Positions 36,411 to 45,792 of a stretch of DNA of 64,000 nt are shown here, piece by piece. Position numbers and translations under genes: made by a program. The stretch is from Aliiroseovarius sp. S1339 (GTDB taxonomy: Bacteria; Pseudomonadota; Alphaproteobacteria; Rhodobacterales; Rhodobacteraceae): NCBI RefSeq assembly GCF_023195695.1, contig NZ_JALPQG010000013.1, forward strand, positions 1 to 64,000, read 5' to 3'. The notes under the pieces were generated by a model. That model searched no databases and had not been told where the DNA came from. It saw only the letters and a list, made by a program, of their open reading frames with translations. How positions within the stretch are numbered: the first letter of the stretch is position 1; each line of letters opens with the position of its first letter.

Positions 36411-38231
36411 ATGTGTGGTATTGTAGGGGTTCTGGGCAATCACGAGGCCGCGCCGATTTTGGTCGAAGCGCTAAAACGGCTGGAATATCGCGGCTATGAC
36501 AGCGCCGGGATCGCCACCATCAACAACACGGGCGCGCTGGACCGCCGCCGCGCGGTCGGCAAGCTGGTGAACCTGTCAGACACGCTGGTGCACGACCCGC
36601 TCGCCGGCAAATCCGGCATCGGCCACACCCGCTGGGCCACTCACGGCGCGCCGACCACCGAAAACGCCCACCCGCACCGCGCGGGATCCGTCGCGGTGGT
36701 CCATAACGGGATCATCGAAAACTTCCGCGAGTTACGCGAAAAGCTGGCGGGCGAAGGGCTGAAATTCTCCACCGAGACCGACACCGAAACCGTCGCCTTG
36801 CTGGCGCAAAGCCACATCGCACGCGGCAAAACCCCGCAAGAGGCGGTCGCCGCCACGCTGGCTGAATTGGAAGGCGCGTTCGCGCTGTGCTTCCTGTTTG
36901 ACGGCGAACACGACCTGATGATTGCCGCGCGCAAAGGCAGCCCATTGGCCATCGGCCATGGGGACGGCGAGATGTTCGTGGGGTCCGACGCCATTGCACT
37001 GGCCCCGATGACCGACAAGATCACCTATCTGGAAGAAGGCGACTGGGCCGTCATCACGCGTGACGGTGCCCAAATCTTCGACGCCGAAGGTCGCCGCGCC
37101 AACCGCCCGATGAAACAGGTGCACCTGGACGCCGCCCGCATCGAAAAGGGCGGCTATAAGCATTTCATGGCAAAAGAAATCGCCCAGCAACCGACCGTAG
37201 TGGGGGAGGTGCTGAATGCCTATCTGCAGGGTGACCAGATCACGATGGATCTGGATGGCATCAACTTTGCCGATGTGGACCGCCTGTCCATCGTCGCCTG
37301 CGGCACGGCCTACTATGCCGGGTTGGTGGCGAAATACTGGTTTGAACATTACGCCCGTCTGCCCATCGACATCGACGTGGCCAGCGAGTTTCGGTATCGT
37401 GAAGCCCCTTTCGCACCCAAAACCTTGGGCGTCTTTGTCAGCCAGTCCGGCGAAACCGCAGATACTCTGGCTGCCCTTCGATACTCATCCGGCAAGGTCG
37501 ATAAGATCGTCAGCCTGATCAACGTGCCCGAAAGCTCGATCGCGCGCGAAAGCGATGTGGCAGTGGAAATATACGCGGGGCCGGAAGTATCCGTGGCCTC
37601 GACCAAAGCATTCACCTGCCAGCTAACCTGCTTTGCAATCATGGCGCTAAAGGCTGCCCATGATCGGGGTCATTTGGACGACAAAGCCTTGGCCAGGCAC
37701 CTTGCAGAGCTGCGCCAATTGCCTGGTTTGATGAGCCACGCGCTGACCATCGATAGCGCCACGAAAGAGATAGCGACCAAACTGGCCGAAGCACGCGACG
37801 TGCTGTTTTTGGGGCGCGGGCAGATGTTTCCTTTGGCGCTCGAAGGCGCGCTAAAATTAAAAGAAATCAGCTATATACACGCCGAAGGTTATGCGTCAGG
37901 TGAACTGAAACACGGACCCATTGCGCTGGTCGACAAGGCCACCCCAACCGTGGTGATGGCGCCCCATGACAAGCTGTTCGACAAGACGGTGTCCAACATG
38001 CAAGAGGTCATGGCACGCGGCGGCCGTGTGGTTCTGGTGTCAGACGCACGCGCCGCGAAAGAGGCGGGCGACGGGGTCTGGCAAACGCTTGCCCTGCCAG
38101 AAGCGCCCGAACTGGTGCAGCCGATCCTTTACGCGATCCCGGCCCAGCTTTTGGCCTATCACACAGCGATTGCCAAAGGCACAGATGTGGACCAGCCGCG
38201 CAACCTTGCCAAGTCGGTCACGGTCGAATGA
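36411..38231 (+). CDS. glmS: Glutamine--fructose-6-phosphate aminotransferase (isomerizing)
   Basis: A 606-residue enzyme that makes glucosamine-6-phosphate from fructose-6-phosphate and glutamine, feeding GlmU. After removal of Met, Cys is the N-terminal nucleophile (MCGIVGVLG). The glutaminase domain has RLEYRGYDSAGIA and HTRWATHGAPTTENAHPH. Two SIS domains follow: ACGTAYYAGLVAKYW, VSQSGETADTLAALR, and a second with FLGRGQMFPLALEGALKLKEISYIHAEGYASGELKHGP. It ends KSVTVE as expected. It overlaps the next gene by ATGA. Confidence 0.97.
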   Translation: MCGIVGVLGNHEAAPILVEALKRLEYRGYDSAGIATINNTGALDRRRAVGKLVNLSDTLVHDPLAGKSGIGHTRWATHGAPTTENAHPHRAGSVAVVHNGIIENFRELREKLAGEGLKFSTETDTETVALLAQSHIARGKTPQEAVAATLAELEGAFALCFLFDGEHDLMIAARKGSPLAIGHGDGEMFVGSDAIALAPMTDKITYLEEGDWAVITRDGAQIFDAEGRRANRPMKQVHLDAARIEKGGYKHFMAKEIAQQPTVVGEVLNAYLQGDQITMDLDGINFADVDRLSIVACGTAYYAGLVAKYWFEHYARLPIDIDVASEFRYREAPFAPKTLGVFVSQSGETADTLAALRYSSGKVDKIVSLINVPESSIARESDVAVEIYAGPEVSVASTKAFTCQLTCFAIMALKAAHDRGHLDDKALARHLAELRQLPGLMSHALTIDSATKEIATKLAEARDVLFLGRGQMFPLALEGALKLKEISYIHAEGYASGELKHGPIALVDKATPTVVMAPHDKLFDKTVSNMQEVMARGGRVVLVSDARAAKEAGDGVWQTLALPEAPELVQPILYAIPAQLLAYHTAIAKGTDVDQPRNLAKSVTVE

Positions 38232-38905
38232 CGCTGGATGATGCCCTCGCCGCGCTGAAATCGCATGTGGAAGAAGGTCGCGCCGAAGGCATGGCCGCCT
38301 ATCACAAGCAGACGCGCGAAGTGCTGGGCATACCAAACCCAGCGCTGAATGATCTGACCAAAAGCTGGCGCCAAACCCTGACGGTCGAGGAGCGTGTAGC
38401 GCTGGCCGACCAGCTCTGGCAAAGCGACATCTTTGAAGCGCGCATCGCGGCGGCCAAGCTGCTGACCCAAGCGCGCTTGCGCCCGGACGCCGCCGCTTGG
38501 GCGCTGATCCAAAGCTGGGTGCCTGATTTTGACAGTTGGGCGATTGCGGATCATGTCTGCATGGCAGGCCAGAAACGGCTGGTCGCAGACCCGTCCCGCG
38601 TCGATGCGGTCGAAGGCTGGACGCAATCCGACCACATGTGGACCCGGCGCGCCGCGCTTGTCGTCACCCTGCCTTGGACCAAACAAAACAACCCCAAGTC
38701 GGACGATCTTGCGATCCGTGACCGCGTGCTGGGTTGGGCCGCGTCCTATGTCGAGGACCACGAATGGTTCATTCAGAAAGCCGTGGCGTGGTGGCTGCGC
38801 GATCTGTCAAAGCACGACCCCGACCGTACCCGCGCGTTTCTGGACGCCCATGGCGAGAAAATGAAAGCGTTTGCGCGCAAGGAAGCTGGAAAGCACCTTA
38901 CGTAA
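38228..38905 (+). CDS. DNA alkylation repair protein (AlkD-like HEAT-repeat glycosylase family)
   Basis: A 225-residue all-helical protein. The region VPDFDSWAIADHVCMAG matches the AlkD DNWxxxD-type segment carrying the catalytic Asp, and DHMWTRRAALVVTLPW matches the conserved W-x-RR-A-L helix that contacts the lesion. KAVAWWLRDLSKHDP fits the C-terminal repeat. AlkD excises N3- and N7-alkylated purines. Its ATG overlaps the glmS stop (ATGA), an unexpected coupling of DNA repair to amino-sugar synthesis. Substrate activity is inferred from the family. Confidence 0.88.
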   Translation: MTLDDALAALKSHVEEGRAEGMAAYHKQTREVLGIPNPALNDLTKSWRQTLTVEERVALADQLWQSDIFEARIAAAKLLTQARLRPDAAAWALIQSWVPDFDSWAIADHVCMAGQKRLVADPSRVDAVEGWTQSDHMWTRRAALVVTLPWTKQNNPKSDDLAIRDRVLGWAASYVEDHEWFIQKAVAWWLRDLSKHDPDRTRAFLDAHGEKMKAFARKEAGKHLT

Positions 38906-38922
38906 GCGGGGTCTTCCCGCGC

Positions 38923-39123
38923 CTATCGTTTTGCTTTCATAAGAAAAGACATCGCAAGGCAGATCAGCCCAACGGCCCCCAGAATGAACGAGAGTGGCAG
39001 GAAAAAGCTTTCCTGCAAGACGCCTGTGATCTCAACACCACTGTAAAAGGTCCGCTCAGCCAGCCATGACGCGGCCGCAAAGACCAGCGCGACCAAACCA
39101 AGTGTTCGCAGCATTTGCTTCAT
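38923..39123 (-). CDS. Small two-helix membrane protein
   Basis: A 66-residue protein with two transmembrane helices (TLGLVALVFAAASWLAE and LPLSFILGAVGLICLAMSFL) and a basic end (MKAKR). I do not recognise the family. The ATG at 39123 has GAGGGGTTTC before it. It lies 40 nt behind the acyl-CoA synthetase gene on the same strand and converges with the alkD-like gene 17 bp away. A frame extension to 39192 runs into the synthetase gene and is unlikely. Confidence 0.65.
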   Translation of the reverse strand: MKQMLRTLGLVALVFAAASWLAERTFYSGVEITGVLQESFFLPLSFILGAVGLICLAMSFLMKAKR

Positions 39124-39163
39124 GAAACCCCTCGCGCTTCCGGTCGGGCTGACACCACGTTGC

Positions 39164-40828
39164 TCATTCGTCCTGCGCCGTGCGCAATTCACGCCGCATA
39201 ATCTTGCCGGTAGCGGTCATAGGCAGGTCGGTCACGAACTCAACCAGACGTGGGGCGACATGGGGGCTGATGCGACCGCGCACCAGTTGGATCAACTGGT
39301 CGGCCACTCCCGCCTCGTTCACGCCCGGGCGCAACACGACAACCGCTTTCACCGCCTCGGTGCGCAGAGCATCTGGCACGCCGATCACTGCGGCCATCAC
39401 CACATCGGGATGGGTCATCAGGCAGTTTTCAATCTCGGACGGCCCAATCCGATAGCCCGCCGAGGTAATCACGTCATCGTCCCGGCTGGCAAAAGTGAAA
39501 TACCCGTCGCCGTCACACACCGCCAGATCGCCGGTGCGCATCCAATTCCCGACAAACTTCTCGTCCGTTTTTTCGGGCAGGTTCCAATAGCGCAGGAACA
39601 TCACCGGGTCGCCCACCCTGACGGCAATTTCGCCCATCTCGCCGGGGCCACATGGCGTGCCGTGCGCGTTGATCACAGCAACATCATGGCCGGGGATGGC
39701 TTGGCCCATGCTGCCGGGCTTGACCGCCATCGCACCCGCAACAGAGGACAGGACGAGGTTGCATTCCGTCTGACCGTAGAACTCGTTCACATTCACGCCC
39801 AGCACATCGCGCGCCCAATCCAGCAGCCCGGCCCCAAGGCTTTCGCCACCCGATCCGATGGAGCGGATGTTGACGCCCTTCGGCGGTGCATCGGACTGGC
39901 GCAGAAGTTTCAACGCGGTGGGCGGCATGAAAAGATTGCGAATATTATGGTTGGCCAGCAGGCGATAGGCCGCGTCGGCCTCGAACTTGCGCATCCGGTG
40001 GCTGACAATCGGCACGCCGAAATAAAGAAACGGCAGCGCAAGATCCATCAACCCACCGATCCATGCCCAATCTGCGGGCGTCCAGCCTTTGTCACCAGCC
40101 TGCGGGAAATCCTCGTTGAAACATTCAACACCGGGCAGATGGCCCAGAAGGAACCGCTGCGCATGCAGCACCCCCTTGGGTGGTCCTGTGGTGCCGGAGG
40201 TATAGATCATCACAGCCGGATCTTCGGCGCGGGTCAGTTCGGGCTTGTCCAAAGGCTCTGCGGCGTTCAGTTCGGCCCAGAAATCACGCGCGACGTCGGA
40301 TGGGCTGGTCGAAAACACGTCTTTCAGTTCTGGCAGATTCGCCCGAAGCGCGTCAATTTTTGCGAGGTTCTGTGCATCCGTCACCACCACCCGCGTGCCA
40401 CTGTCAGACAGGCGATAGGCCAAAGCATCCGCACCAAACAGCGTGAACAGCGGCAAGGCAACCGCGCCCAACTTATAGGCGGCGAAATGGGTGATTAGCG
40501 CCTCGGGCCCCTGCCCCAGCAGCACCGCAATCCGATCGCCCTTGCGCAACCCGCCGGCGCGCAAGACCGTCGCCAGCCGGTCCGACGCTGCCTTCAAGTC
40601 GCCAAAGGTCCAGTCTTTGGCCGCGCCATCCTGTGCCACATGGGTCAACCCGACGCGGCCCGCGTCAAGGGCCGCCCAGCTGTCACAGCATCGTTCAGCG
40701 ATGTTGAAATGCTCAGGTATGTCCCACGCAAAATCCGCGCGCATCTCGTCCCACGGGGCCCATCGCGCGATCAGCTTTCGTGACCGACCCTGCGCCAGCC
40801 ACTCCGCGTCAGATAGGCTGGGGCTCAT
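39164..40828 (-). CDS. AMP-binding acyl-CoA synthetase
   Basis: A 554-residue ANL-superfamily adenylate-forming enzyme that activates a carboxylic acid with ATP and loads CoA. Motifs are the P-loop-like YTSGTTGPPKGV (about 190), NEFYGQTECNLV, the hinge/ATP motif MRTGDLAVCDGDGYFTFASRDDDVITSAGYRIGP, split by conserved Gly, and the acylation Lys in MTATGKIMRREL. ACSM-like medium-chain or acetyl/propionyl-type substrates are plausible because of its length and the NEFYGQTE form. Its ATG overlaps the lipoprotein stop (ATGA). Confidence 0.9.
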   Translation of the reverse strand: MSPSLSDAEWLAQGRSRKLIARWAPWDEMRADFAWDIPEHFNIAERCCDSWAALDAGRVGLTHVAQDGAAKDWTFGDLKAASDRLATVLRAGGLRKGDRIAVLLGQGPEALITHFAAYKLGAVALPLFTLFGADALAYRLSDSGTRVVVTDAQNLAKIDALRANLPELKDVFSTSPSDVARDFWAELNAAEPLDKPELTRAEDPAVMIYTSGTTGPPKGVLHAQRFLLGHLPGVECFNEDFPQAGDKGWTPADWAWIGGLMDLALPFLYFGVPIVSHRMRKFEADAAYRLLANHNIRNLFMPPTALKLLRQSDAPPKGVNIRSIGSGGESLGAGLLDWARDVLGVNVNEFYGQTECNLVLSSVAGAMAVKPGSMGQAIPGHDVAVINAHGTPCGPGEMGEIAVRVGDPVMFLRYWNLPEKTDEKFVGNWMRTGDLAVCDGDGYFTFASRDDDVITSAGYRIGPSEIENCLMTHPDVVMAAVIGVPDALRTEAVKAVVVLRPGVNEAGVADQLIQLVRGRISPHVAPRLVEFVTDLPMTATGKIMRRELRTAQDE

Positions 40829-41292
40829 GAGCCAAAGACAACCAACTCATGCAATCCCGAGATATCGAGGTCCAATAGCTGAAGCGTCGACAGGGAAACC
40901 CGGCTTCCGCCACCCGAAATGGGGCGAAGGGTCACTTTGACAGTGCGCCCGGTGGATTGGGACTGCACACGCCCCTTCGTCTCGGACGAGACAAGCGGCG
41001 TTTCCAGCCAGAACCCCGGCGCGGTCGGATCACCAAGGCTGGCAACCGTCACGCCCAGCGATCCGGCGGCAGCATTCGGTGCTATCGTCGCGGCAGCCAT
41101 ACGATCTTCGTTGGTCGCTGTGTCCAGTTCGTCAACGGTGATCGCATCACTTGGCGGGACCGGTGGCAGATCACTGTCATAGGTGGGTTGGTTCTGCAAA
41201 TGTGGGGGGCGCGGCAGCATATTGTTCATATCCAAGCCAGAGCACCCGGCCAGGGTTAGACAAATTGCGGGCAATAGAATGACATGTTTCAT
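40825..41292 (-). CDS. Hypothetical lipoprotein
   Basis: A 155-residue protein with a signal peptide and lipobox LTLAGC-S (about 12-18), so probably anchored in the membrane through Cys. The mature part begins with a Pro-rich linker (PRPPHLQNQP) and then a small domain of about 90 residues that ends in hydrophobic strand-like sequence. I do not recognise it. The start at 41292 gives a good signal peptide; a start at 41310 is possible. It overlaps the acyl-CoA synthetase by ATGA and is divergent from moaA. Confidence 0.75.
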   Translation of the reverse strand: MKHVILLPAICLTLAGCSGLDMNNMLPRPPHLQNQPTYDSDLPPVPPSDAITVDELDTATNEDRMAAATIAPNAAAGSLGVTVASLGDPTAPGFWLETPLVSSETKGRVQSQSTGRTVKVTLRPISGGGSRVSLSTLQLLDLDISGLHELVVFGS

Positions 41293-41386
41293 ATCCACAG
41301 CGTGGCGCAATTCGTCGCCGCTTTCAACGGCAGAATTTACTGCTCTGCGTCTTGCGCGTATGCCCGCCCGTGATTAGGATTGATCC

Positions 41387-42394
41387 ATGGAAAAATCCCC
41401 GCTTGTCGACCCATTTATGCGTGCGGTCACCTATCTGCGCTTGTCCGTCACGGACCGATGCGATTTCCGCTGCACCTATTGCATGTCCGAGAACATGACC
41501 TTTCTGCCAAAGAAAGACCTTCTGACGCTAGAGGAACTGGATAGGATTTGCACCGCCTTCATCGGCCTTGGCGTGCGCAAACTGCGTATCACCGGGGGCG
41601 AACCGCTGGTGCGCAAAGGAATCATCGATTTTTTCCAAGGTATGGGGCGACATCTGGACAGTGGCGCGCTGGACGAGCTGACATTGACCACCAATGGATC
41701 ACAACTGCACCGCTTTGCCGCCGACCTTTATGCCGCTGGCGTGCGGCGGGTGAACATCTCGCTGGATACGCTGGACGAGGAAAAGTTTGCGCAGATCACC
41801 CGCTGGGGGCGCTTGGCGCAAGTCATGCGTGGCATTGACGCCGCGCTGGAGGCCGGGCTGAAGGTGAAAATCAACGCCGTCGCCCTGAAAGGTTTCAACG
41901 ATAGCGAGCTGTTCTCGCTGGTGGACTGGTGCGCCCAGAAAGGTCTGGACCTGACCTTTATCGAGGTTATGCCGATGGGTGATATGGGCGAAGAGGACCG
42001 GATCGACCAATACTGGCCGCTGTCTGATCTGCGCGCCCAACTTGCCGAACGCCTGACCCTAACCGATCTGGACGAAAGCACCGGTGGCCCGGCGCGTTAT
42101 ATGCGCGTTGAAGAAACCGGCCAGAAAATCGGCCTGATCACGCCCCTGACCCACAATTTCTGCGAAAGCTGCAACCGCGTCCGGATGAGCTGCACCGGGC
42201 AGTTTTACACCTGCTTGGGCCATGACGGCATGTCTGATCTGCGCGAACCCCTTCGCGCGTCAGAAAGTGACGCCGTGCTGATCGACGCCATTCACGCCGC
42301 AATTGGACGCAAACCCAAGGGTCATGATTTCGATTATTCCCGTCAGGGCATTCAGGGCCAGACCATCCGCCATATGAACCATACCGGCGGCTGA
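41387..42394 (+). CDS. moaA: GTP 3',8-cyclase (molybdenum cofactor biosynthesis)
   Basis: A 335-residue radical SAM enzyme that, with MoaC, converts GTP to cyclic pyranopterin monophosphate. The SAM cluster motif is CDFRCTYC (C-x3-C-x2-C) and GGEPL follows in [12 protein letters not shown]. The C-terminal second cluster is [18 protein letters not shown], with the expected C-x2-C-x13-C pattern. The family's C-terminal GG is present (HTGG), needed for activation. No other moa genes are near. AGGA lies upstream of the ATG. Confidence 0.96.
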   Translation: MEKSPLVDPFMRAVTYLRLSVTDRCDFRCTYCMSENMTFLPKKDLLTLEELDRICTAFIGLGVRKLRITGGEPLVRKGIIDFFQGMGRHLDSGALDELTLTTNGSQLHRFAADLYAAGVRRVNISLDTLDEEKFAQITRWGRLAQVMRGIDAALEAGLKVKINAVALKGFNDSELFSLVDWCAQKGLDLTFIEVMPMGDMGEEDRIDQYWPLSDLRAQLAERLTLTDLDESTGGPARYMRVEETGQKIGLITPLTHNFCESCNRVRMSCTGQFYTCLGHDGMSDLREPLRASESDAVLIDAIHAAIGRKPKGHDFDYSRQGIQGQTIRHMNHTGG

Positions 42395-42413
42395 CAGGCC
42401 CCGCCCGCGTCGC

Positions 42414-43577
42414 TTATCGCGCGGGCATTCGCTGTTCGACAACTTCCGCCCACCACGAACACCCTTGCGGGATGATCTCGTCGTTGAAGTTATATTCCGG
42501 GTGATGGACCATCGCGGTATCGCCGTTGCCGACAAGGATATACGCACCGGGGCGTTCTTCGAGCATGAAGGCGAAATCCTCGCCGCCCATGATTAAAGGC
42601 GCGTCCTCGCATTTGCCCGACACCGATTTTGCCGCGCGCGTAGCGAATTCGGTTTCTGCTTCATGGTTCACCATGACAGGATAGTTACGATCATAGCGCA
42701 CAGTGACCGACCCGCCAAAGGCCGCCGCAATCCCGTTGCAGATCGCATGCACCCGCGCCTCGGCCAAATCCCGCAACTCGGGCGACAGGGTGCGAACCGT
42801 GCCTCTAAGGTGAGCTTCTTGCGGTATCACATTGAAAGCGTTTGAGCTTGTCTCAAACGAAGTGATCGAAACGACCACCTGCAATGTCGGGTCCGCATTG
42901 CGCGACGCGATGGTCTGCAGCGCCTGCACAGCGTGTGACGCCATCACGACAGGGTCCACCGTGTCATGCGGTTTCGCGGCATGTCCGCCGCGCCCGATGA
43001 ACTGGATATCAAGCAGATCGGCGGCCGCAAAAAACGGCCCCGGACGGATTGCAAACGTGCCTTCGTCATGGCCCGGCCAATTGTGCATGCCATAGACTTC
43101 CTGAATGGCGAACCGCTCCATCAATCCATCTTCGCACATCACACGCCCGCCCCCGCCGCCTTCTTCAGCAGGCTGAAAAATCGCCACGCAGGTGCCGTCG
43201 AAATTCCGGGTCTCGGCCAGATACTGAGCCGCGCCAAGAAGCATCGCCGTATGCCCGTCATGGCCACACGCATGCATCTTGCCGGGTTGGGTCGAGGCAT
43301 AGTCCAGCCCCGTCGCCTCCTCAATCGGCAGCGCATCCATGTCGGCGCGCAGACCGACAACCCGGCCCGCACTGTCGGTGCGCCCCTTGATGACGCCGAC
43401 CACGCCAGTGCGCCCAATACCTTCGACCACCTCGTCACAGCCGAACGCGCGCAGCTTGTCGGCCACGATCCCGGCGGTGCGGTGAGTGTCGAACATAAGC
43501 TCGGGATGGGCGTGGAAATCACGACGCCACGCGGTGATGTCGTCTTTCAACTCGTGAAACCTGTTTTTGATTGGCAC
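42414..43577 (-). CDS. M20 peptidase family amidohydrolase (hippurate hydrolase-like)
   Basis: A 387-residue zinc-dependent amidohydrolase. Visible metal and catalytic segments are HPELMFDTHRTA, LRADMDALPI, MHACGHDGHTAMLLGAA, FQPAEEGGGGGRVM and PLIMGGEDFAFMLE, plus the dimerisation domain in between. The family removes acyl groups from amino acids (hippurate, N-acyl or indole-acyl conjugates). The start is GTG at 43577 with AGGAAGG upstream, giving the standard length; the frame is open to 43778 but in sequence that looks non-coding. It converges with moaA 19 bp away. It lies divergently from the peptide-type ABC transporter, which could supply its substrates. Confidence 0.9.
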   Translation of the reverse strand: MPIKNRFHELKDDITAWRRDFHAHPELMFDTHRTAGIVADKLRAFGCDEVVEGIGRTGVVGVIKGRTDSAGRVVGLRADMDALPIEEATGLDYASTQPGKMHACGHDGHTAMLLGAAQYLAETRNFDGTCVAIFQPAEEGGGGGRVMCEDGLMERFAIQEVYGMHNWPGHDEGTFAIRPGPFFAAADLLDIQFIGRGGHAAKPHDTVDPVVMASHAVQALQTIASRNADPTLQVVVSITSFETSSNAFNVIPQEAHLRGTVRTLSPELRDLAEARVHAICNGIAAAFGGSVTVRYDRNYPVMVNHEAETEFATRAAKSVSGKCEDAPLIMGGEDFAFMLEERPGAYILVGNGDTAMVHHPEYNFNDEIIPQGCSWWAEVVEQRMPAR

Positions 43578-44009
43578 GGTCTGACCTTCCTGTTTTGTCG
43601 CGGCGACAAATCCGGTTTGATCCGCGCCGTAGCGACCACCATGCGCTTGTTTTGGGGCTGGTTCAACTGGTCTGCGCGCAGAACTGGGGTCGAAGGTTCG
43701 CGCGGGCTTTGTGGGCAAGAACCTATCCCAAAGCATTATGCTCGCTCGTTCCACACCCCGCCGCGACGCCCCAAACATTGAAAAAACTTTTAGCTTTGCG
43801 CGCTAAGACCTTGCGTCTAGGCGATTTATTATGTGTCATTCGATGGATCGCAGCGACGACAAACAAAGCCTCACTGACGAACGGAACGCTCGGACTGCCC
43901 GATCGGCAGTCCGAAGCAGGTGTTTGGGGCGCACGCTGCGCGGGGATAGTACCAGCCGCGAACGAGGCGGTTTGCACAACAAAAAAGACGAATGTTCGGG
44001 GGAACAGGG
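43578..44009. other. 432-bp divergent intergenic region between the amidohydrolase and ABC transporter genes
   Basis: No supported gene. It should hold promoters for both directions. The most visible structure is a hairpin at 43891-43913: CGGACTGCC, 5-nt loop, GGCAGTCCG, a perfect 9-bp stem without a T-run, about 100 nt before the binding-protein start, so it probably lies in that leader RNA. A short AT-rich stretch at about 43778-43835 includes a 5-bp dyad (TTAGC...GCTAA). Confidence 0.6.
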
Positions 44010-45725
44010 ATGGGACACAATAGATTTTCTGCTTGGGGATTTGCCACAACTTTTGCGCTGTCATTGATGCCCGCCGCGGCTGTGGCCGAGCGCGGCGATG
44101 CAGGCCATCTGAACATTCTCTACTGGCAAGCGCCGACGATCCTGAACCCCTATCTGTCCAGCGGCCCAAAAGACATCGAACCGGCATCGATGGTTCTTGA
44201 ACCCCTTGCGCGGTATGATGAACAAGGCAGCTTAACTCCTTGGCTAGCCGTAGAAATTCCCACCTTAGCCAATGGCGGCATCTCGAAGGACCTGACGACG
44301 ATCACGTGGGTCTTGCAGCCGGGTCTAACATGGTCGGACGGCACCGCAGTCACCGCGCATGATGTTGTCTTCACCGCCGATTATTGCATGGCGCCAGAGG
44401 GTGGTTGCCAGCAGGCCACTAAATTCTCTGACGTAACGCAGGTCGAGGCACTGGATGATCTGACCGTCCGCATCACCTTCGCAGGCTCCAAACCGTTCCC
44501 CTATGGCCCACTGGTCGGTGTGGAAACGCCCATTCTTCAACAGGCCCAGTTCGCGGACTGCGTCGGCGCAAGCGCTCCCAGCTGTACCGCGCAGAATTTC
44601 GCGCCCATCGGGACTGGTCCGTTTCGAGTGACAGAGTTTCGCGCCGGCGATGTGGTCACGTTTGAGGCAAACCCCGCCTACCGCGACCCAGCCAAACCGG
44701 GCTTTGCGACGGTGACGTTCAAGGGCGGTGGCGATGCCATAGGGGCCGCGCGCGCCGTGCTGGAAACCGGAGAAATGGATTACGCTTGGAACCTTCAGGT
44801 TGACCCCGCCATCCTGAACAAAATGGCCGAAAGCGGGAAAGGCCACCTTATCCGGTCTTTCGGCACGCCGGTCGAACGGCTGATGATCAACCGCACCGAC
44901 CCGTCCGCTAGGCTGGGCGACGCGCGATCGACTCGCGAAGGCGGCGCGCATCCGTTCCTGACCGATCCCGCCGTTCTGGGCGCAATGTCGGCGGCCATTG
45001 ACCGCGCCGTGGTCGCTGAACTGGGATACGGAGCAGCAGGTAAACCGACCTGCGACATCCTTCCCGCCCCGGCAATCTATGCCTCGACCACAAATGACGC
45101 TTGTCTGACACAAGACCTAGCCGGTGCGGCTCAGGCTTTGACTGACGCGGGCTGGGTGGACAGCGACGGGGACGGCGTGCGCGAAAAGGATGGGGTGCGT
45201 CTGTCGGTGCTGTTCCAGACATCGACCAACCCTGTGCGCCAAGACACGCAGGCCTTGCTGAAATCCTGGTGGGCCGAGATCGGCATCGAGACCGAGCTGC
45301 GCCACATTGACCCCTCGGTCTTTTTTGGCGGCGATCAAGCCAGTCCGGACACGTTTCAGAAATTCTATGCGGACATCCAGATGTTCACCAATTTCTTCCC
45401 CGGCACTGATCCCGAGGCCTACTTGAACAACTGGACCTGCAAGAGCATTCCTGAGCCAACCAACAACTGGCTGGGTTTCAACATCCCGCGCTATTGTGAC
45501 CCGGCCTACGATGCGCTGGCCATCGAGCTGGCGCAAACCGCTGTTCTGGAAGACCGCGCCGCCATTGCGCGCACGATGAATGACATGCTGATGCAAGCGG
45601 GCGCATTGATCCCGCTTGTGCATCGCGGCGACGTCTCGGCGCAGGCCAATACGCTTGAAGGGGTGCGGATGAATTCATGGGACAGCGAGCTTTGGAACAT
45701 CGCGGACTGGACCCGCGCCAAGTAA
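44010..45725 (+). CDS. ABC transporter substrate-binding protein, peptide/opine family (SBP_bac_5)
   Basis: A 571-residue periplasmic solute-binding protein. It has a signal peptide (core ATTFALSLMPAAAVA, cleavage about 29). The mature start LNILYWQAPTILNPYLSSG and LTPWLAVEIPT fit the DppA/OppA-like family; WSDGTAVTAHDVVFTADY is the family signature, and GTGPFRVTEF and IPLVHRGDV follow. It would capture short peptides, opines or similar. I start at 44010 (MGHNRF), preceded by GGGGGAACAGGG; an ATG at 43992 is the alternative. Two permease genes follow after 67 bp, but no ATPase. Confidence 0.92.
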   Translation: MGHNRFSAWGFATTFALSLMPAAAVAERGDAGHLNILYWQAPTILNPYLSSGPKDIEPASMVLEPLARYDEQGSLTPWLAVEIPTLANGGISKDLTTITWVLQPGLTWSDGTAVTAHDVVFTADYCMAPEGGCQQATKFSDVTQVEALDDLTVRITFAGSKPFPYGPLVGVETPILQQAQFADCVGASAPSCTAQNFAPIGTGPFRVTEFRAGDVVTFEANPAYRDPAKPGFATVTFKGGGDAIGAARAVLETGEMDYAWNLQVDPAILNKMAESGKGHLIRSFGTPVERLMINRTDPSARLGDARSTREGGAHPFLTDPAVLGAMSAAIDRAVVAELGYGAAGKPTCDILPAPAIYASTTNDACLTQDLAGAAQALTDAGWVDSDGDGVREKDGVRLSVLFQTSTNPVRQDTQALLKSWWAEIGIETELRHIDPSVFFGGDQASPDTFQKFYADIQMFTNFFPGTDPEAYLNNWTCKSIPEPTNNWLGFNIPRYCDPAYDALAIELAQTAVLEDRAAIARTMNDMLMQAGALIPLVHRGDVSAQANTLEGVRMNSWDSELWNIADWTRAK

Positions 45726-45792
45726 GCCCGCTAGACTAGCGCCAACGCCCGCCACCGGCGGCGGGCAGCCCCGAAGGACCGCAGGTCGCCTT

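Noticed and set aside
38906-38920. GCGGG/CCCGC hairpin after the alkD-like gene as a terminator
   Set aside because: Only 5 bp and followed by a mixed sequence; too weak to annotate.
42403-42426. GCCCGCG...CGCGGGC hairpin between moaA and the amidohydrolase gene as a terminator
   Set aside because: The 7-bp stem has no T-run on either side and overlaps the stop of the amidohydrolase gene; it may only weakly help termination.
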